A DNA stretch of 64,000 nucleotides from Lasiosphaeris hirsuta (Eukaryota; Ascomycota; Sordariomycetes; Sordariales; Lasiosphaeriaceae). The stretch is from NCBI GenBank assembly GCA_030549175.1, contig JAUKUA010000001.1:4278001-4342000 (forward strand), read 5' to 3'. Positions 47,916 through 57,630 of the stretch are shown piece by piece; the stretch's first letter is position 1, and each line of letters opens with the position of its first letter. The notes under the pieces were generated by a model, which did not search any database, was not told where the DNA came from, and worked only from the letters and a program-made list of their open reading frames with translations. Made by a program: the position numbers and the translations under genes.

Positions 47916-48860
47916 ATGATGGAATACGCACAATATCAGCAACCACAAAGCGCACATTCACAACCCCATATCCAAACAGGATACCCAACTTCGGCAGGCG
48001 GCAACAGTATCACCTCGCCATCGAATCAACATATTCCTCAGCACGGCGGCGTCCAGACGTCACCAATCCTTCCTTCACAACAACATCAGCCATCACCCAC
48101 TCAGCCCCACATGTATCAACCACAGTACTCCGTTCCCCAGCAAAATCTGCAGCACTATGGGATGCCGCAGATCCAGGCCGCAGCCATGGCTGCGACTGCG
48201 GCTGCTTCAGGGTCCTCGTATTCCTACATGTCGTCAGACCCGAATATGCAGTCACCAAGGCTACCCGGAAAGAAGGACCCTAGAGGAGGACCACGATCGC
48301 CACAGATGAACATGTCTCAGGGACGCCGGCTCAGCCAAGTTGCCAGCCCCGGTGTCCAGAATGCCCAGGTTATGCTCAATCACGGCCCGCGCTCCGGGGT
48401 ACCTCCTACCATGTCAGCGGCGCAACAGATGCCACCACCCCAGTCTCCTGAAATGACATCGGGGGCCGTGGAGGAGTCGCCGCTCTACGTAAATGCCAAG
48501 CAGTTCCACCGGATCCTCAAGCGAAGAGTAGCTAGGCAGCGGTTGGAGGAGGCTCTGCGGCTCACTAGCAAAGGCCGCAAGCCTTATCTCCACGAATCCA
48601 GGCACAACCACGCGATGCGGCGGCCCCGTGGCCCCGGCGGACGGTTCCTGACGGCTGAGGAAGTTGCCCAGATCGAGCGCGACAAGGCAGCGGCATCCGG
48701 GGAGACCAAGCAGGAGAGTGAGCCCGTGTCGACTAAGACTGCGTCCGGTGCGACGAAACGAAAGTCAGAAGGACACTCGAGCGCGCCTGCGAAAAAGTCA
48801 AAGACGGCGGAGACCGAGAGCCTATCAGCAGACGATGATGAGGACGCGGATGACGATTGA
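47916..48860 (+). CDS. hapB: CCAAT-binding complex subunit HapB (NF-YA/HAP2)
   Basis: Intronless 314-residue coding region beginning [11 protein letters not shown]; the frame is open upstream but has no ATG, so the double ATG at 47916 is the start. The N-terminal half is Gln/Pro/Ser-rich (activation-type). The conserved CBF-B/NF-YA core spans about residues 188-250. The A1 helix ([20 protein letters not shown]) binds the HapC/HapE histone-fold dimer, and the A2 segment ([24 protein letters not shown]) contacts CCAAT DNA. The C-terminus is Lys/Glu-rich with [15 protein letters not shown], a nuclear-signal candidate, and an acidic end (DDDEDADDD). The trimer regulates iron, redox and secondary-metabolism genes in filamentous fungi. 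Confidence 0.97.
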   Translation: MMEYAQYQQPQSAHSQPHIQTGYPTSAGGNSITSPSNQHIPQHGGVQTSPILPSQQHQPSPTQPHMYQPQYSVPQQNLQHYGMPQIQAAAMAATAAASGSSYSYMSSDPNMQSPRLPGKKDPRGGPRSPQMNMSQGRRLSQVASPGVQNAQVMLNHGPRSGVPPTMSAAQQMPPPQSPEMTSGAVEESPLYVNAKQFHRILKRRVARQRLEEALRLTSKGRKPYLHESRHNHAMRRPRGPGGRFLTAEEVAQIERDKAAASGETKQESEPVSTKTASGATKRKSEGHSSAPAKKSKTAETESLSADDDEDADDD

Positions 48861-50589
48861 GAGAGTTTCCGAGGTGGGAAAAAGAAAGAGAAAAAGAAGG
48901 CATCGATTCTATACCCCATTTCCTTTGTCTTTAAAACTGCCATGACGTTATGAACACCCACCCTACTCCTGTTTACCGTCACCGGATTCGTGAGCAAATG
49001 GACAACGATTTTGGCGAGGAGTCTTGGGGTTAGCGAGATGTGTGCGTGCGCGTGTGTGTTTTTTTTTGCTTTCTTTTTACAGATTGGGCAGCACTCTTCT
49101 GGGCTTGGCTTTCTTTTTCTTGTCTGGGTATTGTGGGCGATTTGCATCAGCACGGCGGCTCCTGAGAAGGTCACTCGCTTTTTTTGCGTCTTTGTTTTTC
49201 GGTCTGCGCAGCACAGCGGCTCTTTTTTTCCCGATTCCATGTCCGGATACCAAATACAGTTTGCCTCACAGCACAGCAAAGCATAGCACCGGAGGGACCC
49301 TGAGTACGAGGCTGGATGATGGGCCGGATCCTAGGATGGGAGGTAGGAATGGGATGGGATAGGCTGGGCGGCCGGGCCGGGCACTGATTTCTTTCTCATC
49401 AATCTGGAAAGGGAAGATTGTGCATCATGGATGAATGGACACGACGGATACCCCTTGTCATACCCCCGTCTGTGAATGTTTAGTGTGCTCTGTGTGTTGT
49501 TTTTTTGTTGTTATTCTCGGAGGTCTACTTTCTAGCTTTAACTTCTTGTGTATGGGTTTCGGCGCGGATGCTCACTTTTATCCTTTTTCGGATTTGGTCA
49601 GGCTGGGTCATGGATATGGGTCTGGTTACCTTACCAAGCTAACTGGCAAACGGAAAGTTTTGCGGTGAGGGGAAGGAAATAACTTGAAGAGAAAGAGAAA
49701 AGACAAGAACCTACCAAAGATGAGAGCTCTCTCATACACGATGCAACCCGCACGCAAAAACAAGGCAGCCTAACATGATGGAGTGTGCTTGTGTGTTTTG
49801 GACACGTTAGAATTTCAGCAATGAGTGAGCGAGCGAGCGAGCAAGTGGCTTTTCTGATGTTTGTCTTTTCTGATGCTAAGCTCACGGCTTCATTTCTATC
49901 GGTCTGATGAGTTCTGCCAACTGGCGGAGCAAGGGGCTTCTGGGAAACAGGACGGAACGAGTGCTAGAGACTCTCAGTGGCCAATTCGTTACTGGATTTT
50001 GATCAAATCACAGACACCGACACAATTGTGTTCTCTGCCCCTGAAGCATGATGACATATCAGATACAACGGCCTGTGACTGTGAATGGCGAAACTGCATT
50101 CCTGAATGGAGAACCCTGTTGGATGTAGGAAGGGCCCCCCGGCATGACGTGCAGACAAAAAACCGATTGCGATAGCTGGCGCTAGAGCAAGGCATAATGT
50201 GAGGTGTTGCACTGCTCGGGGAATTTTGTAGTTATTCCATTTTTTCCTTCTGGGGATTGAGACAGAGAGTCCACCACGCCCCATGTCCGTGAATACTACG
50301 TACCTACCTAGCTACCTAACGGTGTGGAACAGTGCCTTGCGTGTGTTGGGCTGGGTATTTGAGCCTGAAATATGAGGCGCCAATACCCAGCAGCTGGCCC
50401 CAAGCGCCAAGTGAAAGGCGGATGGATACCCCCACACCAGCCTAGTTGCGCCGGCCGCGCAGGGCATCACATAATCTCAGAACTCAGAGTCTCCATTCTC
50501 TCCGCTCCCCACCAGCCGCGCCGTCTACACACACATACAGACACCCTGGTCGCTCATTTTCTGTCTGAGAGTGGGCTGATAGCGCAAAC
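48861..50589. other. Intergenic: HapB 3' UTR and LSM2 upstream region
   Basis: No gene supported in 1.7 kb. T-rich tracts at 49050-49080 and around 49180-49230 suit the HapB 3' untranslated region. A GAGC tetranucleotide repeat sits at about 49827-49842. Confidence 0.6.
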
Positions 50590-51361
50590 ATGTTGTTCTT
50601 CAGGTATGTGGTCAAGACCTTTTCGGGTTCGTTTTGCTCCTCTTGGCCCCATTTGGGGCTGTGATGAGAGAGAGAGAGAGAGAGAGAGTGGGGCGAGCGA
50701 GTACGCTGCTGTTTCTCCCGTTGTCATGAACGCAACTGGGTATCTGAGTTGAGAGGCACCGGATTTGAAGACCAAGCATATCTTTTTCTGACATTTGCCT
50801 TCCCCGCGCCCCCTACTCTGCCTCCATCCGCCCCCCTCCGCCCCCCTCCATCTCCCATGTTCGAGGGGACAACGCGCACCTCAACCCCTTTTGATTGTCA
50901 TCGCCCCCTGAACGCCAATCCCAACCCCAACCCCAACCCCAACCCACAGTTGCTCACCCCCTCATAGCTTCTTCAAAACCCTCATCGACCACGAGGTCAC
51001 GGTCGAGCTCAAGAACGACATCCAGATCCGCGGTATCCTCAAGAGCGTCGACCAGTACCTCAATATCAAGCTCGAGGACATCTCGGTCGTCGAGGAACTC
51101 AAGTATCCCCACCTGGTATGACCCCCGACTCACCAAACATGACCGCGACGACAGCTAACGCCCCAACAGAGCGCCGTCAAGAACGTCTTCATCCGCGGCT
51201 CCGTCGTCCGATACGTCCATCTGCCCGCCGCCGCCGTGGACATTCCGTTGCTGGAAGACGCCACAAGAAGGGGTGGGTTCCAGCCTTGTTTCGCCATGCC
51301 ACATTCGGTGATAGCTAACCTATGTATAGAAGCCGCAAACCAGGCCAGTAAGGCTAAGTGA
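50590..51361 (+). CDS. LSM2: U6 snRNA-associated Sm-like protein LSm2
   Basis: Four exons: 50590-50603, 50968-51115, 51170-51272 and 51330-51361; introns of 364, 54 and 57 nt; 98 residues (family usually about 95). The first exon encodes only MLFF plus two bases. Sm1 (FFKTLIDHEVTVELKNDIQI) and Sm2 (KNVFIRGSVVRYVHLP) motifs are intact. LSm2 is a subunit of both the nuclear LSm2-8 ring on the U6 snRNA 3' end and the cytoplasmic LSm1-7 decapping ring. The unusually long first intron carries (GA)11 at 50666-50688 and a CCCAAC-type hexamer tract at 50917-50945 just upstream of the acceptor. Confidence 0.96.
50666..50688. repeat. (GA)11 microsatellite in LSM2 intron 1
   Basis: Uninterrupted GA tract within the 364-nt intron. 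Confidence 0.95.
50917..50945. repeat. CCCAAC hexamer tract in LSM2 intron 1
   Basis: Four to five units of CCCCAA just before the intron 3' end. It resembles a ciliate telomere unit by chance; fungal telomeres are normally TTAGGG, so no telomeric meaning is claimed. Confidence 0.85.
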
Positions 51362-51780
51362 GATGGACAGGCCGAGTCGCGCGTGAATGAGAGTTGGGAG
51401 GCGAATCCGCACAGGGAACTGTAGTGGTCTACTTATTGTTGAACAAGCTCTTCCGCTCCTGGGATACGGAGCCGGCCTCAGAACGTGAAACCAATTCGGA
51501 TGTTTAAGAGGTTCCGTCTAGGATCAGGAGTTACGAGGCGACGGTGATAAAACAGGCTTGCAGAAGGGATAGATACCCATCTGTATCAGTCATAACATGT
51601 CGTTGATCAAGCCAGGGCTGCTTATATCGATGGAGCATATCTATTAGAAAGCAAATCGGTCCTGTCTATTGACGGCCATTATCAACACAATTCTTTTCTC
51701 CCTATCTATTGTCAACACAACAATTTGGGCCTCATGCACATACAACGCCAAAGCCAGCCCCAACTCCGTGAGTAAACACC
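51362..51780. other. Convergent 3' intergenic region
   Basis: 419 bp between the ends of LSM2 (+) and PSO2 (-). It holds 3' untranslated sequence; an inexact repeat of TCAACACAA occurs at about 51683 and 51712. Confidence 0.7.
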
Positions 51781-54504
51781 TCACCAATAAACACCCCCAC
51801 CCTTCCCATCTTTTCCATCCCACAACCCAGCGCCCTTCTTCTCTCCTTTCCCAGCCTCCTGCTCCACCCCCTCCAAAACCCTGACCAGCCCTCCCCTCCT
51901 CCTCTCCGCCAGCCAACGGTCCGTCCAGCCCTTCATCTTTTTCCGGCTCTGCTCGCTCCCCACGTTGACCGTCGGCACGACCCGCTCAATCCTCAACGCC
52001 ATTAGGAACATGGCCAGCTCCCGGAAGCTGCTGTGCTCGCTATACGGCACGCCAAAGCACATGGCCTCCTTGCCACTCCCTCGCTGCGGCACGACATCCC
52101 CGGCCGTGAACCGCGTCCGCCAGCCGGTGCTATGGAGCAAGGTCGTCGAGGGGACGCTGGTGGGGGGCGTGTTCGCGCCGCCCGCGGCACCCGCGCCGCC
52201 GTTGGCCGCAGAGGGCCGGAAGTTCCAACCCGACGGCCGGAACCCGACGACGCGCCCAAAGTGGGCGCGGTATCGATCGAGGTACTCGGCCAGCGTCTCG
52301 GCGCGCAGCTCCATCAGCATCTGCATGTGGACCTGGGCCTCGCGGGGATCCGAGGTCATGAGCGCGGCGAGCTCGGCGTCTTCGAGCTGATTGCAGATAC
52401 GGATCTTGGCCGGGGCCGCGTAGATCTTTGTCCCAAGTGCGAGGGCAATGGCCTTGCAGATGCGCTCCTTGCCGATGCTGTAAGTGCCGCAGACGATGAG
52501 CAGGCGGTTGCGGTTGGGACGGTGTTGGAGGGCGGTGAAGGCGTTGCTTGGGGTGGGCGGATTGCTTTGTGCACCACTGTTTACATCGTCTTTGGGGGAT
52601 TTTTTGTCGGGCTTGAAGAACTTGCTGACGCCCCCTACACCGGGGGGAGCGCCGCCTTCTCGCCGTCGCAGAAGCGCGTCCCAGGCAGCCTCATCGTCGA
52701 CGGCAAGCCCCTTGTTTAGCGAGACGCAGACGTCGGCACAGGCGCGGACGACCTCATCCTGAGGCGGAAATGAGTAGCGCGGGTTTAGATATGTGGTATC
52801 GAGGTAGCAAACATCAATATTTTGTTGCTTCATCCGGCCCGAGATGGCGTCAACCGTTTCAGGTCGGAGTCCTGGGTGGGCAACATGGGCGGGACAGGCA
52901 CGGAAGTCACCGCAATGGAGGATACGTTGCGTCTTCCCGCTACCCACAGCCTTCTCAAACAAAAAGAGTGAACTGCCTGGACAGTGATTCGCAGGGATCA
53001 TGGTGACCGAGACACCTTGGGTCCCCGGCACGGGCGTCCTTTCTTCAAACTCAAGCTCGACAACATACTTTGCAGCGGTTTTCAACTGGGACTTCACTAG
53101 AGACCCTGTCACCTTGCTGCAATAGATTGGCCCATGAGTCCAGTTCGCGGTGAGGCCAATATAGTGATCGCTGTGGAAATGGCTGAGGAAATAGGCATTG
53201 CACCCCTCGACCGCTCCATATCGGAACGCGTCGACACAGATGAAAAAGCCAGGCATGATTTTATAAAATGGGCATGTCCTCTTGTATGCGGGCATTCCCC
53301 TCGAGGCATTCTCCACTGCCGCGGCCGTCGCCCAGGCCGCATCTTCGGCATGGCCGTTCATGAGCTTGGCGAACGCCGACTTCGACAACCCAGGGCCGAA
53401 TCCCGCCTCTGCGTCTTCGGCAGTAAGGCTTATGGGGTTTGTTTGCCCCGGCCGTGGGACGGCCGCTTTAGCAAACCGCTTGCTCAGCTCCAGGACCTCA
53501 ACACTGTCTTCGCGCTTCAAATCTTTCGTTTTTGTTGGTTCAGGGGCTCTCGGTAACGGCATGGGATTGCCATCCAGGCACGCATTGACGTGTGCTGTGG
53601 CCTCGTCTTCCGTCACGCCGGCGAGGCTTCCATTGCAAATCGGACAGCCCTCTGCCATGGCCTCATCGCTGCCCTCTCCCAAGCGAGTAACGCCCCCCTC
53701 TTCGGCTTCGAGCCGTGCTTGTTCCTCCATGTACTCCATCTCCCTGAACTCCTCGCCCGCAGAATCATACCCAGGCCCATCCTCGTCGAACTGAGCCATG
53801 CCGAGATCCTCGAAGCCAGCGAACTCGTCAAAATCTTCCCCCTTCATGTCCTTTTGCTTGTCGTTGGCCTGCCTTCCGGCGAGGTCATGACTGCCGCCGT
53901 TTGCTAGCGTCTCTTTTATCAGGGGAGGGGATTTCCTGGACACGAGGGTTTCGACTGTGAGCTGGGGAGGTTCCGACTCTTTCAAAGGCGATTGCGATCT
54001 CACCCTTGTCGTTGCGGTCTCCGAGCCAGCATCGGCCGATCTAGAGCTTTTACCGCCGTCCTCGTCATCGTCCGAGGAGTCGTCCAAAAATGGATTGTTG
54101 GGTGCCTTTTTCGGTGGCTTCTGTAGCCGCGGCTTTGGATTCAGCAGCTGCAGTGCTTGTGGTGCTGGGAGCACCTCTGTGGTTGCGATAGGCGACGCCG
54201 CAGGCTCTACGTCTATTCCATTTGCCTCCGGGCTCAGTTTCCTCCGCTTGACTGCTGACCCATTCTCGTTGAACCTGGGCTCTGGCTCCTCATCTCCAAC
54301 ACCGGCCACCTCTTCCTCGTCAATTTCAGCGGCTGGAACCTTGGCCCCTGCATCGTCGATAAAGAGGGTCTCATCGGCGACCTTTTTGAAGTAGCTGAGG
54401 ATGCTCGCATTGGGTTTCGGCTTCGTCTTGGAGATGGGTGTCTTGGTCGCGAAACTCCTGGCGGGCTTCCGCGGTGTCTTGGCTGTGGCTCTTGCTGGCA
54501 TCAT
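51781..54504 (-). CDS. PSO2: DNA crosslink repair nuclease Pso2/SNM1
   Basis: Intronless, 907 residues, starting at the tandem ATG at 54504 (MMPARATAKTPR). Upstream codons in frame lack ATG. It is the 5' exonuclease that processes interstrand crosslinks. The N-terminus has a PIP-box-like NASILSYFKK (residues 33-42) and acidic disordered segments. A UBZ4-type zinc finger, CPICNG...HVNAC, spans about residues 287-309. The metallo-beta-lactamase domain has HFHSDH (H442, H444, D446, H447), then IPANHCPGSSLFLF and LHCGDFRACP. The beta-CASP part includes LLIVCGTYSIGKERI and ends with FGVPYSEHSSFRELAMF and VVPTVNVGS, typical of SNM1A. A poly-basic tail follows. Head-to-tail with eIF3d upstream. Confidence 0.97.
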   Translation of the reverse strand: MMPARATAKTPRKPARSFATKTPISKTKPKPNASILSYFKKVADETLFIDDAGAKVPAAEIDEEEVAGVGDEEPEPRFNENGSAVKRRKLSPEANGIDVEPAASPIATTEVLPAPQALQLLNPKPRLQKPPKKAPNNPFLDDSSDDDEDGGKSSRSADAGSETATTRVRSQSPLKESEPPQLTVETLVSRKSPPLIKETLANGGSHDLAGRQANDKQKDMKGEDFDEFAGFEDLGMAQFDEDGPGYDSAGEEFREMEYMEEQARLEAEEGGVTRLGEGSDEAMAEGCPICNGSLAGVTEDEATAHVNACLDGNPMPLPRAPEPTKTKDLKREDSVEVLELSKRFAKAAVPRPGQTNPISLTAEDAEAGFGPGLSKSAFAKLMNGHAEDAAWATAAAVENASRGMPAYKRTCPFYKIMPGFFICVDAFRYGAVEGCNAYFLSHFHSDHYIGLTANWTHGPIYCSKVTGSLVKSQLKTAAKYVVELEFEERTPVPGTQGVSVTMIPANHCPGSSLFLFEKAVGSGKTQRILHCGDFRACPAHVAHPGLRPETVDAISGRMKQQNIDVCYLDTTYLNPRYSFPPQDEVVRACADVCVSLNKGLAVDDEAAWDALLRRREGGAPPGVGGVSKFFKPDKKSPKDDVNSGAQSNPPTPSNAFTALQHRPNRNRLLIVCGTYSIGKERICKAIALALGTKIYAAPAKIRICNQLEDAELAALMTSDPREAQVHMQMLMELRAETLAEYLDRYRAHFGRVVGFRPSGWNFRPSAANGGAGAAGGANTPPTSVPSTTLLHSTGWRTRFTAGDVVPQRGSGKEAMCFGVPYSEHSSFRELAMFLMALRIERVVPTVNVGSEQSRKKMKGWTDRWLAERRRGGLVRVLEGVEQEAGKGEKKGAGLWDGKDGKGGGVYW

Positions 54505-54966
54505 ATTGATTCTTGGACCCCAGCTCTTCGTCGAGTGGGACTCTGGGAACCGAGGTTGGGAAGTTGGCAACACGAAAACGCGACGTCTTGAGGTGGGGAT
54601 GGGCCAAACGCCAAAAGCGCCCCTCGCGCTGTCACGTGGCCTTCGTTTGTTCGTTTAGCTCCTAGCCCCTAGGCCCCCTTGCCCCGATAAGACGTCACTG
54701 GTCACAAAGTGTTCCCCTCCGGGGTCTTGACGCAAGGTGTGTAATTTTTTCTTGTCCATTCGCTCTTGTTAGCTAACAAGGCTACGTCTAAAAGCATCGC
54801 TCCCAGTCCCCTCCTCTGGCATAAACCTACCCCATCCGTTCATTTCCCAAACCCCCAATATCATGACCAAGCAAAAATGCGAAGCGCTGATGTTTTGCCA
54901 TCCTGGGTTGATACAGAGATTAATAACTAGAAATGACTTTTTGGTAACCCCTTGTTAACCGCCGAA
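54505..54966. other. Intergenic: eIF3d 3' end to PSO2 start
   Basis: 462 bp, same-strand tandem arrangement. It must contain the PSO2 promoter and the eIF3d 3' untranslated region; no individual site is called. Confidence 0.65.
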
Positions 54967-56888
54967 TCAATCCTCGGCAACCTCCTCCAGGCCCTCGTCG
55001 TGCTCCTGGCCCTCATCGGCCTCCTCATCAAAGCTGCTGGCCGGGACCTCGTACAAGCGCAGAATGCTCTTGTTGGGGTCCTTGACGAGGACAAACTTGC
55101 CGTCCTCGCGCTTCAGGCACATATCCGCAATCGTGCGAACAATGCCCCACCCATTAGACAGCTGCAAGTTCATCTGGTTTGCGAAATCCTTAGGCTTCCA
55201 GCCAACCACGCCAAGAACAACGTGTTTGTCGTTGCTCTTGGGGTTAGCGCGAGACACGAAGCTGTTTGAAAATTGTTAGCCTTGCTGATACTGTGGAGGA
55301 AAAAAGGCCGAGACGTACCCAAGCTTCATGACATCAGCCTTGGCGAGAATGCTCTGCACTGTCCATCTGGCCAGCTTGCAGCTGTTGTTCTTCATCTCAG
55401 TGGCAACGACGGCACCACGCTGAGACACCAGCTTTATCCGCCAGTCTAGGGCGCCACCACTGCCTTGGGCCTTGCTATCGAACTCGTTCAGGGCATGAAC
55501 AGTAACAAACTGGTCCTCGCCGCTGATGGCATTCTTTTGGACCGCGTCAAGTTCCGTACGCACAACTAGGTAAACCGGCTCCTCGTCGCTCGTCGAGAGG
55601 TCGAACCTACGGTACTTGTACGCCTTGGACGCGGCTGGTGCCGTCTCCTCAGACGCGTTGTAAAAGGGGTTATCGTGGGTCATCTCGACCTTGTTGGTCT
55701 CGCTCTCCAGCATAACCTGGTTCGCAAAGTTGTGGTTGATATAGGTTGCCTCCTCGGCCAGCGCGGCCGGCTGGTTGAGGATATCCTTGGAGCCCTCGGA
55801 AGCCTCGAGAGGCGCATCGGCTGCGTTCTCGTTGACCGTGACCATGTCAAGCGCTGCATTGTCGCGCTTGTCGAGAAAGATCTTGTTGCCCTGGCGGAGA
55901 ATAACGATATCCCACGAGTAGACGGACCGAGTAGAGCACATGAGCATCGAGAGAATGTTGTCGGTGGCGAAGATGGTCGCCTCGTCCTTGTCGGCCAGCT
56001 CGAGGATAACGGGATCCGAGGAAGTGGTGACGTTGTAAGCGGCGCGGTCCAGGGCTGTGAGCTTGCGCTCGGTAGTCTTGACGGGCTGCTTGTCGTAGCT
56101 CCGGTCGTAGTAGTAGAGGAAACCATAGCTGTCAACATCTTCACCCTCGTCTGTCTCGAGGTTCAACTTGGCAAGGCGGTTGAAGTCAATCTCCTCAAGC
56201 AGTTTCCAGTCTGGCTTAATGTTGATCGAAGCATCGCGATTGCGGGCCGGCTTATCGTAGTCCTTCCAGCCAAAGCGGCGCCCGCGCTGGCCAGCGTTTC
56301 CTCGTCCACCACCACCCCGGCTGTCGTAGCCGCCGTACTGTTGCTGACCGCCACGGCCACTCGTCCGCTGGAACTGTTGACGCGCACCCCTTGAATCACC
56401 GCGCCCGCCGCGCTGGCCACGGCCACCCCTCGAGAAGACGGCGCCCCGGCCGAAGCGGGTCTTGGCTGAGTCTCGCACATTGGAGACGACGGAGAAAGAG
56501 GACTCGTCCTCGGCGATGGGAGCGGCGAAGAGGGTAGTTGTTCCCGCACCATATACCTGCTGGTCTGATAGGGAGACTACAGTCAGCACACACATACACA
56601 CACACATGTTTCGCGCATCTACCATGTCGCATGTTTGCCCCCCCTCATTAACTTACCACGATAGTTGCGGTTGTACTGCTGTCTGCCGCCGCGGCCGTCC
56701 CTACCGTCCTTGGAGTCGGAGGACCAGTCGGCCATACGGCCGAGTTTGTCGCCCTTGGAGTAGGGGGCATAGGGAACACCATTCAGGGTGGTTTCCGAGG
56801 TGACAGGCGGGCCCCAGCTCGAGCCAAGGTCTGGCAGCGCCTCAATGAGGTCGACAAGGGAAGATCTCCCCGGCTCCGGTCTCGCCAT
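54967..56888 (-). CDS. eIF3d: Translation initiation factor eIF3 subunit D
   Basis: Three exons: 56888-56657, 56564-55319 and 55261-54967; introns of 92 and 57 nt; 590 residues. The subunit sits at the mRNA exit side of the 40S ribosome and can bind the cap in metazoa. The start [18 protein letters not shown] fits the family; the first exon joins [11 protein letters not shown]. An Arg/Gly-rich stretch ([30 protein letters not shown]) precedes [20 protein letters not shown]. The cupin-like core carries [20 protein letters not shown] and YSWDIVI. The last exon has [20 protein letters not shown] and ends in an acidic tail. In human cells eIF3d and eIF3e form a module; no eIF3e gene is in this window. 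Confidence 0.97.
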
Positions 56889-57630
56889 GATTGCGATGGC
56901 CGTGAATAAAGTCGAAAAAAAAAACCGACAAGGTGGTTGCTGGTTATAGAGTCGTCGCGCGGCGTAGCTCTCGTCAAAGGGTTGCAGAGTGGAGGGTCCT
57001 GACTCCGACAAAATCAAATTGCCCAAATCTTCGAAATTCGCTTGGTGGGGTTGTTGTGTGGGTGTTGTGGGGCCAAGCGAAAGGTGAAAGGGCAGAAAAA
57101 TTCACGGTGAGACAACTCACCGAAACCTTACCTCAATTCCGAATCCGGCCATTCACGGCTGCACCGCTTTCCTTAGGCAATAGTCAATTTTGTTGCATGA
57201 CAATGAGCCAACAGTGAATCCACGAGCCATAACAGCAAGCTTACTTTCTAGTGCTTTCAGGTTTGTGCCGCGACTTTTGGCCCCTACACCGAAAGTCACG
57301 ATCATGGGCACATGCTTTGCCATCACACAGCACGGCACTCCACAGACCTGGTTAACATGTCGGAATACTTTTAAAACAAGAGGTATCTAAACCCTTCTCT
57401 CTTCTATCACTTGCAAAACTCTGCCTCCCATCCATGGCCTGGCCCAAATGACTGCGTCCTTCCCATCATCACACGTTCAACCAAACGCGCCTTATTCGCT
57501 ACTATACGCTTGCCAAATGAAGCAGTAGCAACGCTACAACTTAGCCATATATCGGCATGCCGATCTGGCCACGGTAAAATGGCCAAGAAAAACAGGAATG
57601 CAACACAAAAAGCCCCCACATGAAACATAC
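56889..57630. other. Intergenic: bZIP 3' end to eIF3d promoter
   Basis: 742 bp with no gene. The left part holds the eIF3d promoter and leader; the right part the 3' untranslated region of the bZIP gene. Confidence 0.65.

Noticed and set aside
50917..50945. Telomere-like CCCCAA repeat
   Set aside because: Short, interstitial, inside an intron, and the unit is not the fungal TTAGGG type.
52033..52719. Plus-strand open frame (228 codons) opposite PSO2
   Set aside because: Antisense shadow of the beta-CASP region; no domain and no promoter context.
55675..56394. Long plus-strand open frame (239 codons) opposite eIF3d
   Set aside because: It lies entirely antisense to conserved eIF3d coding sequence and its Val/Leu-rich translation is the usual mirror of GC-rich codons.
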